Positions 12,061 to 25,050 of a DNA stretch of 64,000 nt are shown piece by piece; position 1 is the first letter of the stretch, and every line of letters starts with the position of its first letter. The position numbers were made by a program, and so were the translations under genes. The stretch is from contig CM037467.1 in NCBI GenBank assembly GCA_021014325.1, forward strand, positions 13,417,273 through 13,481,272, written 5' to 3'. The stretch is from Plazaster borealis (Eukaryota; Echinodermata; Asteroidea; Forcipulatida; Labidiasteridae). A model generated the notes under the pieces. It did not search any database. It worked only from the letters and a program-made list of their open reading frames with translations, and was not told the DNA's origin.

Positions 12061-12399
12061 AACCCAACCCAACCACCACCACCCTCGATGCTCCATCACA
12101 AATAAAATTAGATTTCATTCAGAGATTCGAGTCCTCTTCCAATATTTTCTTTTCTCACCTCCGCTAAAAATGAGATTGACATTTGAATAATGACTGAAAA
12201 ACAAACCACAGGTTAACAAGGTCAAACCAACATTTTACCAGATGGAAACAAGAACATCTTCAAAGCAGTGACTGCATTAAAGTCCCCCTTCAAAGGGAAA
12301 TAAAGTTCTCTAATTTACAAGCTTTTTAAAATGTTGACAACGTTCTAGCTATTCCTCTCTCTTTTTAAGTTGTTAGGAACAAAGTATACACTGTACAAG

Positions 12400-13560
12400 A
12401 CAGCACAAATCTGAGCTGCCAACACAAAGAATGTGCAACAGTGGCCCCCCTTATAAGTTTTAATCCCTAGGTGTTTATCCACATTCCACTACCAAAGCTA
12501 CATCTCTTGGTAAACTCCCAGAGAAAAGCAATCCTGTCGGGAACAAATGGAGAGATTGCGCCCACTTCAACCTCAACCCCTCCCCTGCCCCTCTAAAATG
12601 GGATTCCACCCAATTATAATTAATTACGGCTCCAGACACTGGATATAGGGGAATGAAAAAAGAAGGCAATTTATTATACTTTACTTCTATCACTTTACCG
12701 GGACCCATTTTAATGGCCGAGAGAGGAATGTGGCTGTTTTGGCTGTTTTCATGGAGACCTGGAAACCCAGAAGCCAAGCCCTAGTGTATATGAATGCTAA
12801 TTGGATGTGGGGATGGCCTATTAAGGCACAATGGGTAGATGGGAGGGCTTTGTCATTCAGGGAGAGGGGAAAATAGAACGCCTCAAGGAGGAGGGTTTTA
12901 GAGGGACAATGAAGATGCCCGGCAGGACTCCTTCAGAAGGCGACCTTGGAGGATTGTCCTCTCTCCTCATGTGGTCTAACAGCTCCAACTGGTCCCTCAG
13001 AAGTCTCAGAAGGTCTCCTCTTAAAGTACAGGTGCGAGATTGATTTATGGGGGAGTTAATTAATTCTCCTTTTGTTGAAAAGCATGTTGGCTGGCAAGGG
13101 GACACACCTTCCAATTCCCAAACGTCCATTTTCAGCTAAAAAAATTGACAACATAGCAACGGGTAATAATACATTCAAAGGGTAATTGGGGCTGGGTAAC
13201 ATCCCTTTATGTTTGCTGTCATACCTTGAAATGACCTCAGGAGAAATTCACACAAAAGGTCACAGCATGACTAAGAACTTAAAGATGACAGGCTCAACTC
13301 ACTGCTCAAGCAATGATTTTTATCGACTTCTTTATTGAAAATTCATTCAGTTTGATAAGTTGTTCACTAGCGTCCACTTCATGGCGTGTCCTTGAGAAAT
13401 CAAAAGGGAGACAAAGCCCGCCCTGACAGGTGTGAAGAGGGACAATAGGACCAATTTGGCCATAATGATGATTGGGGCCTAAGGTGACCAGTCTCACAAT
13501 GGTGCTGCCTGGCAAGACATTTATCGCATTGATGGGGCATTTTCTTGCAGTTTAGAGGAA
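12400..13560. promoter_or_regulatory. Longest repeat-free block, candidate cis-regulatory region
   Basis: More than 1 kb without any of the repeat families. It holds ATGCTAAT at 12794-12801 (POU octamer type) and the AT-hook or homeodomain-like TTAATTAATTACGG-type and TTAATTAATTCTCC stretches. Open frames of 70-100 aa occur on both strands but none resembles a known protein. Confidence 0.3.
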
Positions 13561-15459
13561 TGTATGTGGCATTTTAAATCCTCCAATTGAAAGTTGGGGC
13601 TTTAGAATTCCACTAAATTAACAACAAATAGTTGAAATTAAGATAACAATCTCAATTCGGACGTTTAAAATGGGGTAAAATAAAATGTCTAAGTTTTGAC
13701 CAATCCTCATGAGGCAATTTTAACCCTTCATAGCCAACAGGGTAACCACTTACGTACCTACCCATTAGAATATTTCAAACCCAAACAGTCTTTAAAAATA
13801 AATTTGTTTAAGGGGGGTCAATGATTGAATGGTGTGCAATGATAACTTACAATCAAAAGATTGCAGCTCTATGAAGCAATAAAAGAGCTTCAAACCTGAC
13901 CGCAAATTCCCTGAGGAAATCTACAATTATTCCAAGCGTCCAAGTCCACAGGGTCACTTAGTAATATTGAATAATCATTTTTCTTGGCTCTTTAATTCTT
14001 CAATGGACAAAGATTTTCTACCGGCAAGAGTGGACAAAGCCATAGTTCCTGGCGCTCTGTTCACTGACCCCTCATTATATGAACATGGCCCAAGGGAAAC
14101 CCAGGGGAAACGCAGGGGAGACTCAGGTGAGAGAGCGAGGGAATTGTCCTTTCACTTGACCAGCCATTTATGTAACAAAGTCTTACTCAAGTTTAAAATC
14201 ACAGGGGAAAAGAAGTTGAGGCAAAGTAAAATGGTTTATACAGAGTCAGTAATAAACTGTAGTTATTTTTGTTTCGTTGAAGAGGGTTTTTTTTCTTCAA
14301 AAATTTGTATTCAAAATGCTGTGTAGAACAATTTATTTGTAAAACCATTCACAGTTTGAATAAAGAAAGAAAAACTATCCTGCAGTTTCTATGGACGCTA
14401 GCCAATAAATTCTTTAAATAGACAAAAACTAATGTTAAATACATATTTCTTGTTCTCTACAGAAACAGATCAAACAAACATTGACTCGACTGCAGTCGAC
14501 TGATCAAAGAAAGTTTTACGAACAATATTTCAAAATAAGAACTGTGGCTAAATAACAATGTGCAAACCATTGGTGTAAGTCCAGTGATCTCCCTGAACAG
14601 AGGTCCACTGGCCAAATGCCAGTTAAACACCTGAGGACCAGTCAAAATTCTCTCCAAATGGTCCAGTTGGCTAGTTCAGTGTTGAAAAGCATTTTTATTT
14701 AATATGAAATATGGACTAGAGAAAAAAACTGACACACAAGTGAAATGACAAGCTGGCTGGTCCCACTGGCTAATCACTGAAAAAGGGCAAACCAGTGGTG
14801 TGCGCTAAAGTGAGCTACTCTTATCAAAGACCACAATTTCCCCAGCAATTGACAAGTTTTCTTCAAAGCTTTTAAAATTTACATTCAACAAAAGTTACCA
14901 GTGCCTCTGGATATGAACATGTACACAAGTCCAGAAAAGCCTGATGTGTGAACAATGTACATAAAACATACCGGACAATAAAAAAATCAACAAAAAGTCT
15001 CCCTGATTCTTTGACATGGAATTCAATCTGTCAATGGGAATTTTCCGGACCATCAATCGTTCTTTTTTGGTTCACAATCGACAATGAACTACAAGTCTGT
15101 TAATTACGGGCCTCGCACTATAGTAAATCCATTCAAAGGTTCTATACTTTGGGTGGGAGGTTACTGACCTCATGTCAAGCTCAGCCACCGAAGCGAAAAG
15201 CTGTATGCAGGAGTGAAAAACTCAGGAAATTTGACATGTGTCCCTTCGTCTGTCTTCGGAACATGCTTAAAGTGCTTTTGGTTTGAAGAAAAAAAAATCC
15301 TCATAGAATTACTATTCTTACTAAAAATACTAAAGATGTTGAAAAGGCTTTCTACTGTGGTGTGATTGTAAAAAAAGAGAGAAAAAATGCTAAAAATTCA
15401 TTTCAGCAGAAGCAGAACACTCTTGGTCCGGAGATGAAGCCCTCACGATGTACAGGAAT
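13561..15459. other. Intergenic, no gene seen
   Basis: A 119-aa open frame at 13967-14326 (+) has no motif or family resemblance and no splice support. The rest is AT-rich sequence with a paired CCAGTTGGCTAGTTCAGTG / CTGGCTGGTCCCACTGGC stretch near 14.6-14.8 kb. Confidence 0.55.
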
Positions 15460-15766
15460 AAAAATAATAATAATAATATCGACTCTTATACAGCGCATTT
15501 CCCAAGAATGTTCATTGTGCTTCAAACATTATTACCCTGGTCACTGGGCCATATTTCTTCCTCCATGCTTAAACCATCTCAGCTCCCTGGGTAGTATACT
15601 GCCTGTGCTGCCAAGTATATGTAGCGCACTAAGCTAAATCAATCACAAGAACCATCTCTGCCCTCACAGGTACCCATTTACCCCCTGGCCCCCTGGGTGA
15701 GGACACAAGAAGTCGTGACCGGGATTCGAACCCATACCCTGATGACTCAGCAACCAGAACGAGGTT
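15460..15766 (-). mobile_element. SINE-like element with a tRNA-type B box
   Basis: On the minus strand GGGTTCGAATCCC (15721-15733) is a perfect RNA polymerase III B box, followed by CACGACTTCTTGTGTCCTCA and, further on, the block around GCGCTGTATAAGAGTCGATA, then a (TAT)n tail. No good A box is visible. Short relatives of its tail occur at about 9065-9125 and 15925-15975. Confidence 0.6.
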
Positions 15767-15975
15767 TGGTCATATTATAAGGGATGTGCCTTTCAACCCT
15801 GTGTTGGTAACTTCATCCCCAACAAGACCATCTAAATGTGAAGGAAGATTAATACAAAATCCTGAAACTGACTTTAAAAAAATACGCAGAGTATTGTTTA
15901 GTGAATGTGTTTTAATAACACCATAATAACTAGTTTTTATACAGCGCTTTATCTTTGGGCATCTCAAAGTACCTG

Positions 15976-18537
15976 TTATTTTTTAACGACAGGTTTTTGA
16001 AGTTTTTGAATTATGAGACCCATACGTACAAATGTGGCACTTGAGTCGCATTTAGCAGCCACTGCCAGAAACACCATCTCAACTCAAGCAGGTTTGATGC
16101 TTCTGCTTCTCTGAAGAAATCTGATGAATAATGATGTTTTGTTACCCATAACGGTTTCCTTAAATACCATGCAACATGTAAAACTAAATGTTTGTTTGTC
16201 TTATCTCCACAGGTATTTTCCCACATAAACAGCCAGGAATTTTTAAGGACTCCCTGGTTTCATTAAAAGTAATAAAAAGCACTGTTTACAATGATCAAAA
16301 GTTCAAAATTCTTCAGTCCCACTTAATTATCATGCTCAAGCAAGATCCGTCCCTAGACCGCCTCACACATTATCCTTTATGGATGTCGTTTTGATGTGAA
16401 TAAACTATAACTTCGTGACACTGGTCTGGTCTTTGACTCCGAGGTTCATCAATTAACACGGAAACACAGTCTGACAAGGCTAACCTACTTTTACCAACAC
16501 CAACATGAAAAGTTGAATATGTGCACCTCATTTACAGCATAACTGCAGAGTTTGAGGTTCGGAGGTCACGATAAACAGTCATACACAGAAGCCAGACTTG
16601 TACCTGTTTTCCCTAGAGCGACCGACAAAAAAACGACCTGACGAAGTTACAAGTTTTTATATCCATATCTACATTCTTGAGCATGATTTCTGCAGGCCAC
16701 TCTCATTTCCAGGGAATAAACACCGATGTTAAAATAAGACTGAGGGAATACATCATGTTTCACACAAAACTAATTAGTGAAGTATTTTAAAGTTTCAAAC
16801 CAAAAAAAGAAGTCAACAAAGGCGAAATCAGCCGAGAGCCTGACTGAGCCTCAAACTTTCTAAGAATTGCTGTAAATTCCTTCCTCCATGGTTAAACAAG
16901 CTATTATAAGCCTCTTTTCACAGACATAAAGCAAGCACTGAAAAATGGTGAATTTTTATTTTTATTATTTTTTATTAAAAAGTATTTTTTTAAAGCCTTT
17001 TGTTCTAAATGTGCACTGGTGACTGACATGTACACAATAAATAATTTCCCAACGGCAATTTTTTTTTAAGTCTCAAAATTCTGTGTGAAATTTATCCTGC
17101 AATGTATTTTTTTAAGGACAGTCTATGAGTCTACTGACAAGCTGTCTTTCTAAATAATTACTTTTGTGGCTTGGAGATTAATAAGAGAGCATAGATGGCA
17201 AGTCAACTTCAGAACAAAATTATGATTTCCTGACACCAGGTCACTGACAAGGCCAAGCATGTCAAATAAATACCCTTATTATTATCGTAAATGTTATTTT
17301 AGAGAGACCTCCCTCGTGGTTACAGAAGCCAAGAGTCTTGATAACGTCTTGGATTGTAATCTTTGAACTTCACTCCAGAAGAACTTTGTGAAAGGTACAC
17401 TTACTTTTAGAAACTTGAATTCCTGTGAAACAAATCCAGGGGTATGTGTTTTTTAAGGGGAAAAAACACAATACTGTTCAGCCGTTCTTCAATATTTATA
17501 TATTTGTTACAAAGTTCTGTCTTTTACACAAAATTTTACACAATTTTCTAGTCTGTAGTATAGGAAACTTAAATTTTCAGGATGTATTCAACAACACTCT
17601 GACAATCTAATTGATAAATTCAAAATGTCAAGAAATCACAGAATCTCATTAAAGTCCTTTGTTAATTATTTCTGCCTGAAAAAAATACTATGGCATTCAA
17701 CCAATAAACTAAACCAAAAGTTCACAAAATCGTAAAGCAAAACAAAATTCAAAAAATGCAGCTTTAAACTTTGATTGGAATTGGTTTGACATCATGTTTT
17801 TGTTACATAGAAACAAATTTAATTCTATATCCCATCATTTAAATTCTAAGTGACAGGTGATTCACCAGTTAACAACAGACCCCCCTCCCCCTCACACCGT
17901 GTTCCCCTCTTCCAACTATCCCAAAACAGCCACTTAGAGAAATTCACATTGATGGAGATCAAAAGCCTCTCTACAAGGAGTTAAAAACCCTCCATCGACA
18001 TCTTTGAAGTGCATCTTCTTCGACTCATCCTGCTCAAAATGAGACACAACAAACACTCTCTCTCTATTCATCATCCACTCCTCAACAAAAGCACTTGGGC
18101 CAGGCGGTGAGTATTAAGATCTTCAAAGACCCCAGGTGTGAACCCTTATTGAGGCAGACACCACTTAAGAACCTCCTTGGAATCATTTTTTAAACATGAT
18201 AAATTAAAGAGGAGAGTGCTTGAGAGGTTCTTATATTTGCAAATGGTGGCCTTTCAAGAGTTGCAAGATGTAATGCGATCAGTAAAGGCTCTAAAGGAGT
18301 AAGTAAAATAAGATTTTTCAGACAACAGTTTTTTTCTTTCAAGAAAGTTATTTCAATGACAGTACAGGGTAGACGTGAAGTACACTTCACCATCAACGAG
18401 AAACACTTTTTGAATTGCATATGGAGGAGTTAACATCAGCAAACATTAGGTTTTGGGATGTGACGTTTAGGCCATGGGGATTATCAGAGTGGAATAAAAG
18501 CAACCACTATCATCCACAGGGTTCTATTTTATTTTTT
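15976..18537. other. Intergenic, no gene seen
   Basis: AT-rich, with T and A runs near 16.95-17.1 kb. No repeat family member or coding exon recognised. Confidence 0.55.
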
Positions 18538-19146
18538 CGCAAAAAAACATGAAGAAAAAACCATATAGAATGCTCCAGATTGCACAGTTGGGCTTTTAAA
18601 ACCAAGATAAATACCAAGTAGAAAACATTCCGAAGACCTTGTTTCAATTCAGCGTGATTCGGCCAAACATACAAAAACTTGGGTCCAGAATGCCCCCCAG
18701 TTTTCAAAAAAATCTGGGGATAACCCTGATCGAGTGGGATTGGAATCTCAGTGTCCCTGAGTGGGATTGGGAATTTCGGTATCCGTGAGTGGGACTGGAA
18801 TCTCCCTATCGCCGAGTGGCATTAAGGTCTTACCTCCTTGCCACATCAAAGCCTGGATTGAACAACATCGGCTTCTCTTAACATTCACCAAGACTCTTGT
18901 CTCAGGACCCTCCTCCAAAGACCGATGATCTTCTACAGATCTCATACTAAAACAGTGTAAAGCAGGGTTCTCCAAAAGACTTTTCAAAAACTGGGGGGCA
19001 TTCTGGACCCAAATTTGGAAATTTGGCCTAAGCACGTTGAATTGAAACAAGGTCCTGGAAATGTTTTTTACTTGGTGTTTATCATTGGTTTTAAAAGCCC
19101 TGCTGTGCAATCTTGGGCATTTCAAATGGTTTTATGTTTTTTGTGA
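18538..19146. mobile_element. Family F foldback with arms of about 185 bp
   Basis: The left arm (about 18538-18720) and right arm (about 18955-19146) are inverted copies sharing TTCAATTCAGCGTG, TGGGTCCAGAATGCCCCCCA and GCTTTTAAAACCAA. A spacer of about 235 bp holds a 27-28-bp tandem repeat starting GAGTGGGATTGG. The 125-aa open frame across it is not a gene. Confidence 0.75.
18732..18825 (+). repeat. 27-28-bp tandem repeat, about 3.5 copies
   Basis: Copies begin at 18732, 18759, 18787 and 18814 with GAGTGGGATTGG or close variants, inside the family F spacer. Confidence 0.75.
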
Positions 19147-19271
19147 ATTTGATCTGTAAATGAAACAAATGTATTATTATTATTGAATTAGCGTGAGCAT
19201 GGGGAAAACCCTATTAAAGCACCCAAAACGACCTTTCTGGCCAGAAGGATTGCCCTGGTCTAAGTCTTGGG

Positions 19272-19444
19272 CAGACCTGATACCTTACTCTTGAAAGGCA
19301 ACAGAGGCAATCGCCTCCATGCCCCCTGGTCATTGCCTTGTTGCCCCTTCACATTTTTCAGTATAAATTTAAATTCCTCTCATTAGAGGTGCCCTCTATA
19401 AAGTAAAAAATGCCTTGCCCTTTCAAGAATGAAGCATCAGGCCT
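19272..19444 (+). mobile_element. Family C copy, CAGGCCTGATGC subtype
   Basis: It begins CAGACCTGATACC and ends GAAGCATCAGGCCT, so the ends are inverted repeats. CCTGGTCATTGCCTTGTTGC lies inside. Confidence 0.7.
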
Positions 19445-19774
19445 CGTCCTTTGATAATATTTTCAGACACAGTCTGGTTTTCAGTGATTAAAAAGTCTTT
19501 TATTAAGAAAAAGTTTCTTGCCTCTTCAGAAACTCCATCCAGAACCCAATTTCAAATTAAGCTGTTTTTAAAGAACAAAAATTAACTCACAAACATCTTG
19601 CTATAGCAGAACATGTTACCAGCCAAAATGCCACATAATTTACATTATTATGACTTGTGCCCTGCTAATTCATTGCTCAAATGAGCGTAATTTAACGTAA
19701 GTAATGAGCCCTGACCAGCCATACCCAAGCTCCACCACCGCCAGCCGTCCAGCATTCTCCTGAAGACCAGCAGA

Positions 19775-19882
19775 GTATACTGTTCGAAACGTCGAGACCA
19801 AACCAGCTCTTTTCAGAGCCAACACTCACTCTTAAGAGATTTACACATGGTTGTACCCGCAAGTTTACTATTTATTTATAGT
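19775..19882 (-). mobile_element. Family D fragment
   Basis: AGACCAGCAGAGTATACTGT and CGAAACGTCGAGACCAAACC precede TTTTCAGAGCCAACACTCAC and TTTACACATGGTTGTACCCG. Confidence 0.7.
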
Positions 19883-20639
19883 TTCATCTCATACCACTTT
19901 TGATCAAAAAAGTCTCTGGTGTCCTGTTAATTCATTGCTCAATGAGCAAAAATTTACCAAGTAATATTTCCTGCTTAACAGCTTTAAATGAGCCCTGACA
20001 AGCTATATACAATTTTTTATCAAAATATCTGGTGGCATTTAAAGCTATTATGAGATATGGTGGAAACAAGACTATTATATGACACCATTAGGTTTGTGTA
20101 AATTTGTCTGTATACACCCAAACCAAACAGTGCACTCCTGTGTCCACCATCTCAAAAAGGCCACTAGATGGACCTACTTCCGTGGATGGACCATGATTCT
20201 CTTGACCATGCTCTGACTGGACTGAGAAAAGCATAAGACCAAAACCAAACTCTCTCAGAGACTGATAAAAGTCCACACTGGACACTTCCATAAAATTGAC
20301 ACACTACATGTATTCCTTTCGCAAAGCTCACCTGTTGAACAATACCATAACCCAATGTACACAACTCATGTATGCCGTACGTGCTTCATGAAAGAAACAA
20401 AGATTTGACTTTACACAGCAAGATGGGGCACCACAAACAAATATTGAATCAACTTACCGTCCATACTACTGACCAGCTAACATTTTTCCCCTTTCTAGAT
20501 CTCGCCCAAGACGGCTTGAATTTTCCTCTCAGATCTATACACTATTTCTCAAGTCCTCTTATCAAGGGGTACCACAAACACTTGTGTTGTGAAGAACGAC
20601 TTATCCATGTACGGTCAATTTAATCAGCCATTTTGTGAA

Positions 20640-20950
20640 TCATAATTAGCTGAGACGTGACGGTAAGACAACCATAGTGTCTGACAGCTAGTCGAAGCTT
20701 CTACGGCCGGACAAAAAAAACGCAGTCTGGGAACACGCAGAGAGATTAAGTGTCTTTTCTTTGACTGCGTTATTGATCTTAGTGGCAGGGACCATTCATG
20801 ATTTAATCCGCCTCATGGTGTATTTAGTGTAGTCTATGTGGAAACTCAAAAGCAATTCAGTACCAGCCTATACACTGCACATAGAATATGCACTCATGAA
20901 GGTTACGGCTTTTAGTTGCATACAATAGCCGTAGACCTTCCACACTGTGG
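20640..20950. promoter_or_regulatory. Repeat-free candidate regulatory block
   Basis: The stretch contains GATTTAATCCGCC (Otx/Pitx-type TAATCC) and TTGACTGCGTTATTGATC. No coding signal. Confidence 0.2.
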
Positions 20951-21092
20951 TGGGTAGAAAAATTATAAAATGCATTTGCATTCAACAATAATTACACGTA
21001 TGTTATGTACCTTTGTACATCTGACAAGGTTTCATTAAACAGCCACGCAGGGTTTGTCCTTACCTTTTTTCGATGACTAGCGACAAAACCAA

Positions 21093-21307
21093 AGCCCAAT
21101 TTCATAGAGCAGAGAAAATTGCAAAAAAAATATTGCTGAACACTTTGCTGCTAAGCGAATTATGAGCAAGATACCAGTCACAAATTGTACATGTGACATC
21201 GTATTTTGGCTGGTAACCTTAGACTGGTAAGCACAGTCTTTGTGTGCTAAGCTACTTTTTGTGCTTAGCTACTTGTTGTCCTTATGCAGCTCTATGAAAT
21301 TGGGCCC
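21093..21307. mobile_element. Family B foldback MITE
   Basis: GCCCAATTTCATAGAGC at the left and GCAGCTCTATGAAATTGGGC at the right. The inside contains ATACCAGTCACAAATTGTAC and the repeated GTGCTAAGCTACTTTTTGTG. Confidence 0.8.
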
Positions 21308-22121
21308 TCGTAGCTTGTCATTTCACTTGTCCACCAGCTTTTTCTCAAGTCCATATTTCATATTAAATAGGGATGCTTTTCAACACTGGACTAGCCAGCC
21401 GGACCACTTGGAGAGAATTTTGACTAGTCCCTCAAGTGTCTCAAGGAGCATTCAGTCAGCAAACCACTGTTACAGAGAATGCTGCTATGCATACAAATTT
21501 ACCAGCAAAATTATGCAAGCAAAAACTACCATAGAGCCAGACAAAAGCTAGATTTATTTGCTCAATGTTTTATTCTGGGATTGGATTACGACTTGTCATG
21601 GCTTCAGACATTCTACGTCAATCTGATGGAGATCATGTGTAAATCAAAATCATAATCAAAGAGCCACCCCAAGGACATAAAAATACACGTCCAGCCCTGT
21701 ATATAACTATTAAGCTTTATATAATGCACTTTTGTAGGTCATTAAATGTCTACTGCTGAGAGCACACAATGAAGGTGATGTTAAATCAGACTGTATTGAT
21801 GCCGTAAATAACCTCATGCTGGCTCGTCCCAATTGAATTTTTTTCTGAATTACTGGCTTTGTTGATAACAATAATAATCATCATAAAGCTGGTACACACT
21901 GTATGAATGCAGTTGAGAGGCACCAAGGCCAGACAAATTAATTTCAGACCAATATGCCGTAAAATCCAATCTAGGACAACGATAATATTGAACTCTCTCA
22001 CTTTTGAAGTGATCTGTTTTAAAGTTATCACAATGTTTTTAAACTTTGTCTCTTAGCATGTACTGTACGTATTGCTAACTTTCTCTTTTACAGCCTCCTG
22101 CCTTGATTGCAAGGCCAAGGG

Positions 22122-22298
22122 CAGGGCCTGATGCTTCACGAAGACAGTTGCCTCCAGTCCAGTTATTGCCTTGGTCAAGTTGGTTGTGCCCCTTGAAACA
22201 TTCCAATAGAAATTTACAATTCCTTCATACAGGTGCCCTTTACCAAGGAGAAAACACCCTGGTGCCATTGCCATTTCAAGAACGAGGCATCAGGCCTG
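22122..22298 (+). mobile_element. Family C copy, CAGGCCTGATGC subtype
   Basis: CAGGGCCTGATGCTTC at the left and GAGGCATCAGGCCTG at the right are inverted repeats. The shared block CCTTGGTCAAGTTGG lies inside. Confidence 0.7.
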
Positions 22299-23089
22299 CA
22301 AGGGATAAATGTTTTCATGTTGTTTTATATTGGGAAAACTCCAAAACAAAATTTACAAAGAAAAAGGTTTGACTTCAGAAAACATTTATAAGATAAAGGG
22401 ATGTCATTTACAGAAATGTTCCAAAAAAGGAAGGAAGTTTTAAAATGACTCAAAAGGGGGCAGTTACTGTATTGTATGTCGATACATATTGCACATAGTA
22501 AGTATGTTGAATACACTCTAGTCAACTTATTGATGAGTGCAGATCATTTGGACAAAATGACGATTATAACTGACATTGTGGGACAAGAAAAAAAAAATTC
22601 TTTGTGAAAATGTGCTACACACTAAAAATACAATGTATCGGAAGTCTAACCGTGACCAGGACTAACCATTTAATCAAAACCACCAGTGCAGCAAACCATC
22701 AAAATTGTAGTTTTGTACTCACTTTTCACTCATGGTAAAAATAAACCCAGTCTCGAATTCTCAGTCAAGCATCGATAGTTTTAAAGAAAAAAGGCGATGC
22801 AGATCTATGAACTGTTATTGCAGTAGTGCACAGTCAATGTTTAAATGGTTTGATTAAAAAAGCACAGTCTATGCTCTTTGATGGAAACATCCACGTTTTT
22901 GACATTTGAAATAAAAGTACAGCTGACCCCCTGCTGATGATGATGTCAAGCGTAGAATAATAGCAACCTTGACTTGTCGTGTATGCCACTTCAGGAATAT
23001 TTAAGATCCATACAATGTTAATGCACAGGAAATAAGAAGACAATAACATTCCATAGTCTAAAGTGATTAAGTAATGTTGTTGTCTAGGT

Positions 23090-23350
23090 CACAGGTGTTT
23101 ACACGATCACACCAGAAACGTTCGCATTAAAATAAAAAAAGGAATTTTTAGAAACCAAATTGGAATACCATCAGAGGGTGGTAATGTTAGACTTAAGGAC
23201 AAGTCGTTAAATGTTTGTCGTGGTGATAGCGTTATCGGCTCTCTCGCAACTAAACTCTCGCGAGACTGATGCCCCGCGCAAGACTACTCCTCTCGTCAGG
23301 AGCCAGCAATATCGCAAAAAGCAGTATAATGGTGTGAGAGCATGCAACGC
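23090..23350. promoter_or_regulatory. Promoter-like block with TCTCGCGAGA
   Basis: TCTCGCGAGA at 23256-23265 is the perfect palindrome known from CpG-island promoters in vertebrates. It lies in a locally CpG-rich stretch of an otherwise CpG-poor region. No associated coding exon was recognised. Confidence 0.3.
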
Positions 23351-23390
23351 GACAAATATTTAACGACTTGTCCACAAGTCTAGTAATGTA

Positions 23391-23560
23391 CAGGCCTGAT
23401 AATTCATTCTTGTGAGGGCAATGATAGTTTGTCATTTCCTTCCTCCATGGTCTGTCTTTAGTAAAGGGCACCCCTATGAGGAAAATAAACTTACTATCAG
23501 AGCATTTCAAAGGGCACCAAGGCAATGACCAGGGGGCATAGGGGCAATTGCCTCCTTGGA
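23391..23560 (-). mobile_element. Family C copy, CAGGCCTGATGC subtype
   Basis: CAGGCCTGATAATTCATTC at the left, then the reverse complement of the family blocks, including GGGCACCAAGGCAATGACCA. Confidence 0.65.
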
Positions 23561-24211
23561 AGCTGTGTCAAGCTGGAATGTATGATTTGGATGTTAAAGT
23601 CGAGACATTGCAGTGACATTTCATTCGGTGTAATCAGTTTTATGTGGATGGTTTTCTTTAGATCCTTAATGCCTCAGACTCCGGGTCACCAACATAATCT
23701 GGTTCATATTCCCACGGATCAGACTTCTTATCCCTATCATCATTCCTGATGGCAATGGAATTAAAACAAGGCAAGGATTTTGTCAAAAGTAAATAATGCG
23801 TTGAATGAAGATAGCCGTGACTGGATATCCATTCTTGATTGAAAGCAAGGCCACTCTTTTCTTAAGAAAATAAAACAGAGGTATCAATTGCAAGAAAATT
23901 GAGGCAATGACCTTAAGGCATGAGACAGTTAGTTTATTTTTTACAGTTGGAAACAAAGACAAGTTGTAAATGTTTGAATGACTTCACTGAAAAAGTTCAC
24001 CTGAAGGATGTTATTAAAATATCGAGACTGCGTAAAATAGGCCTTCATTTTCTCTAGTTAAAAATAATTATTCATATATTTTATGTTTCACTCTGTTTGG
24101 TTTATGAGTCAAGTTTGTTACATTAATGATGTTTATTTAACCGACAAATGTACACAATGTTTGCATGAATGTTGTGTAAATGAATTCTGGATACATAGTA
24201 GCCCAGATATC

Positions 24212-24232
24212 GGGGGGGGGGGGGGAGGGGGG
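24212..24232 (+). repeat. G-tract G14-A-G6
   Basis: Twenty-one bases with a single A. Such a run can fold as a G-quadruplex on the plus strand. Confidence 0.9.
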
Positions 24233-24559
24233 TACAAGCCGAACTACAGCATTCGTTCTTTCGCGTCTCGAGCAGTTCATCAACCGGATGGTAAAAGAGA
24301 AAACCAACTGATCTCTTTTTGTTTTGTTTAAAATGTGCATTCCTAAAGAATGATGTGTAATTTGTTGACCACCCCAAAAAAATCATTTATTAACCAGGGC
24401 AATGAGAACTGGGAAAACCCACTTAAAAAAAAACAGAAAAGAAAAGATGGCCGATATTTGAAACCAGTTGCAATTTGTTCAAACAAACCTCTTCACCTCA
24501 ATACAAAAATCAAACATGGCAACTTGTTCACTCCATGTACTTATGATCTTTATCAGTTA

Positions 24560-25050
24560 CCCATTCCTACGACTGGCCGAGTTTACTCAAAGCAAAGTAT
24601 TCTGGGATACCGCATTTGCATAAATTTCTGTCAGTTATAGGCGCAGTAAGAGTGGATAGAATGGGGCATTGTTCAAGTTGTCCGCGGTTTCCCGGTAACA
24701 ATCTAAGTTCGGAGCCATTGGACTTTGAAACAGATTTGAAATTCATAAACAACTGCTAGCCAAACTTGCAATAATAAAGTGTGTATTTATTCCCGTACAG
24801 GGCATCATTAAGAAATTTATTGGCTTTTTTGATGTGGTATTTGCGGGTGCCATTTCTGGACATTGCCCTTGTCTAATGGCACCAAAGTGTGATGTAGTGT
24901 TTACTTTGCAGTATTGCATTAAACTTTTACGATTGAGGAAACTGGCCAATTCCCAAAGCCATGAATGAAAAATGTATTCAAAATTTGCAGGAAAAGGACA
25001 AGAGGTAGTTGCTATTTTACTTGTAAATGAATAAAAGTTCAAATTATAAA
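24560..25050. promoter_or_regulatory. Repeat-free candidate enhancer with an octamer site
   Basis: ATTTGCAT at 24614-24621 is a perfect octamer (POU) site. CGGTAACAATC (Sox-type AACAAT) and AGTGTTTAC (Fox-type) lie within 300 bp. Coding frames are short and unrecognised. Confidence 0.3.

Noticed and set aside
13967..14326. 119-aa open frame, plus strand
   Set aside because: No domain, biased AT-rich end, no exon signals that would place it in a gene.
18748..19125. 125-aa open frame, minus strand
   Set aside because: It lies entirely within the family F foldback and its tandem spacer.
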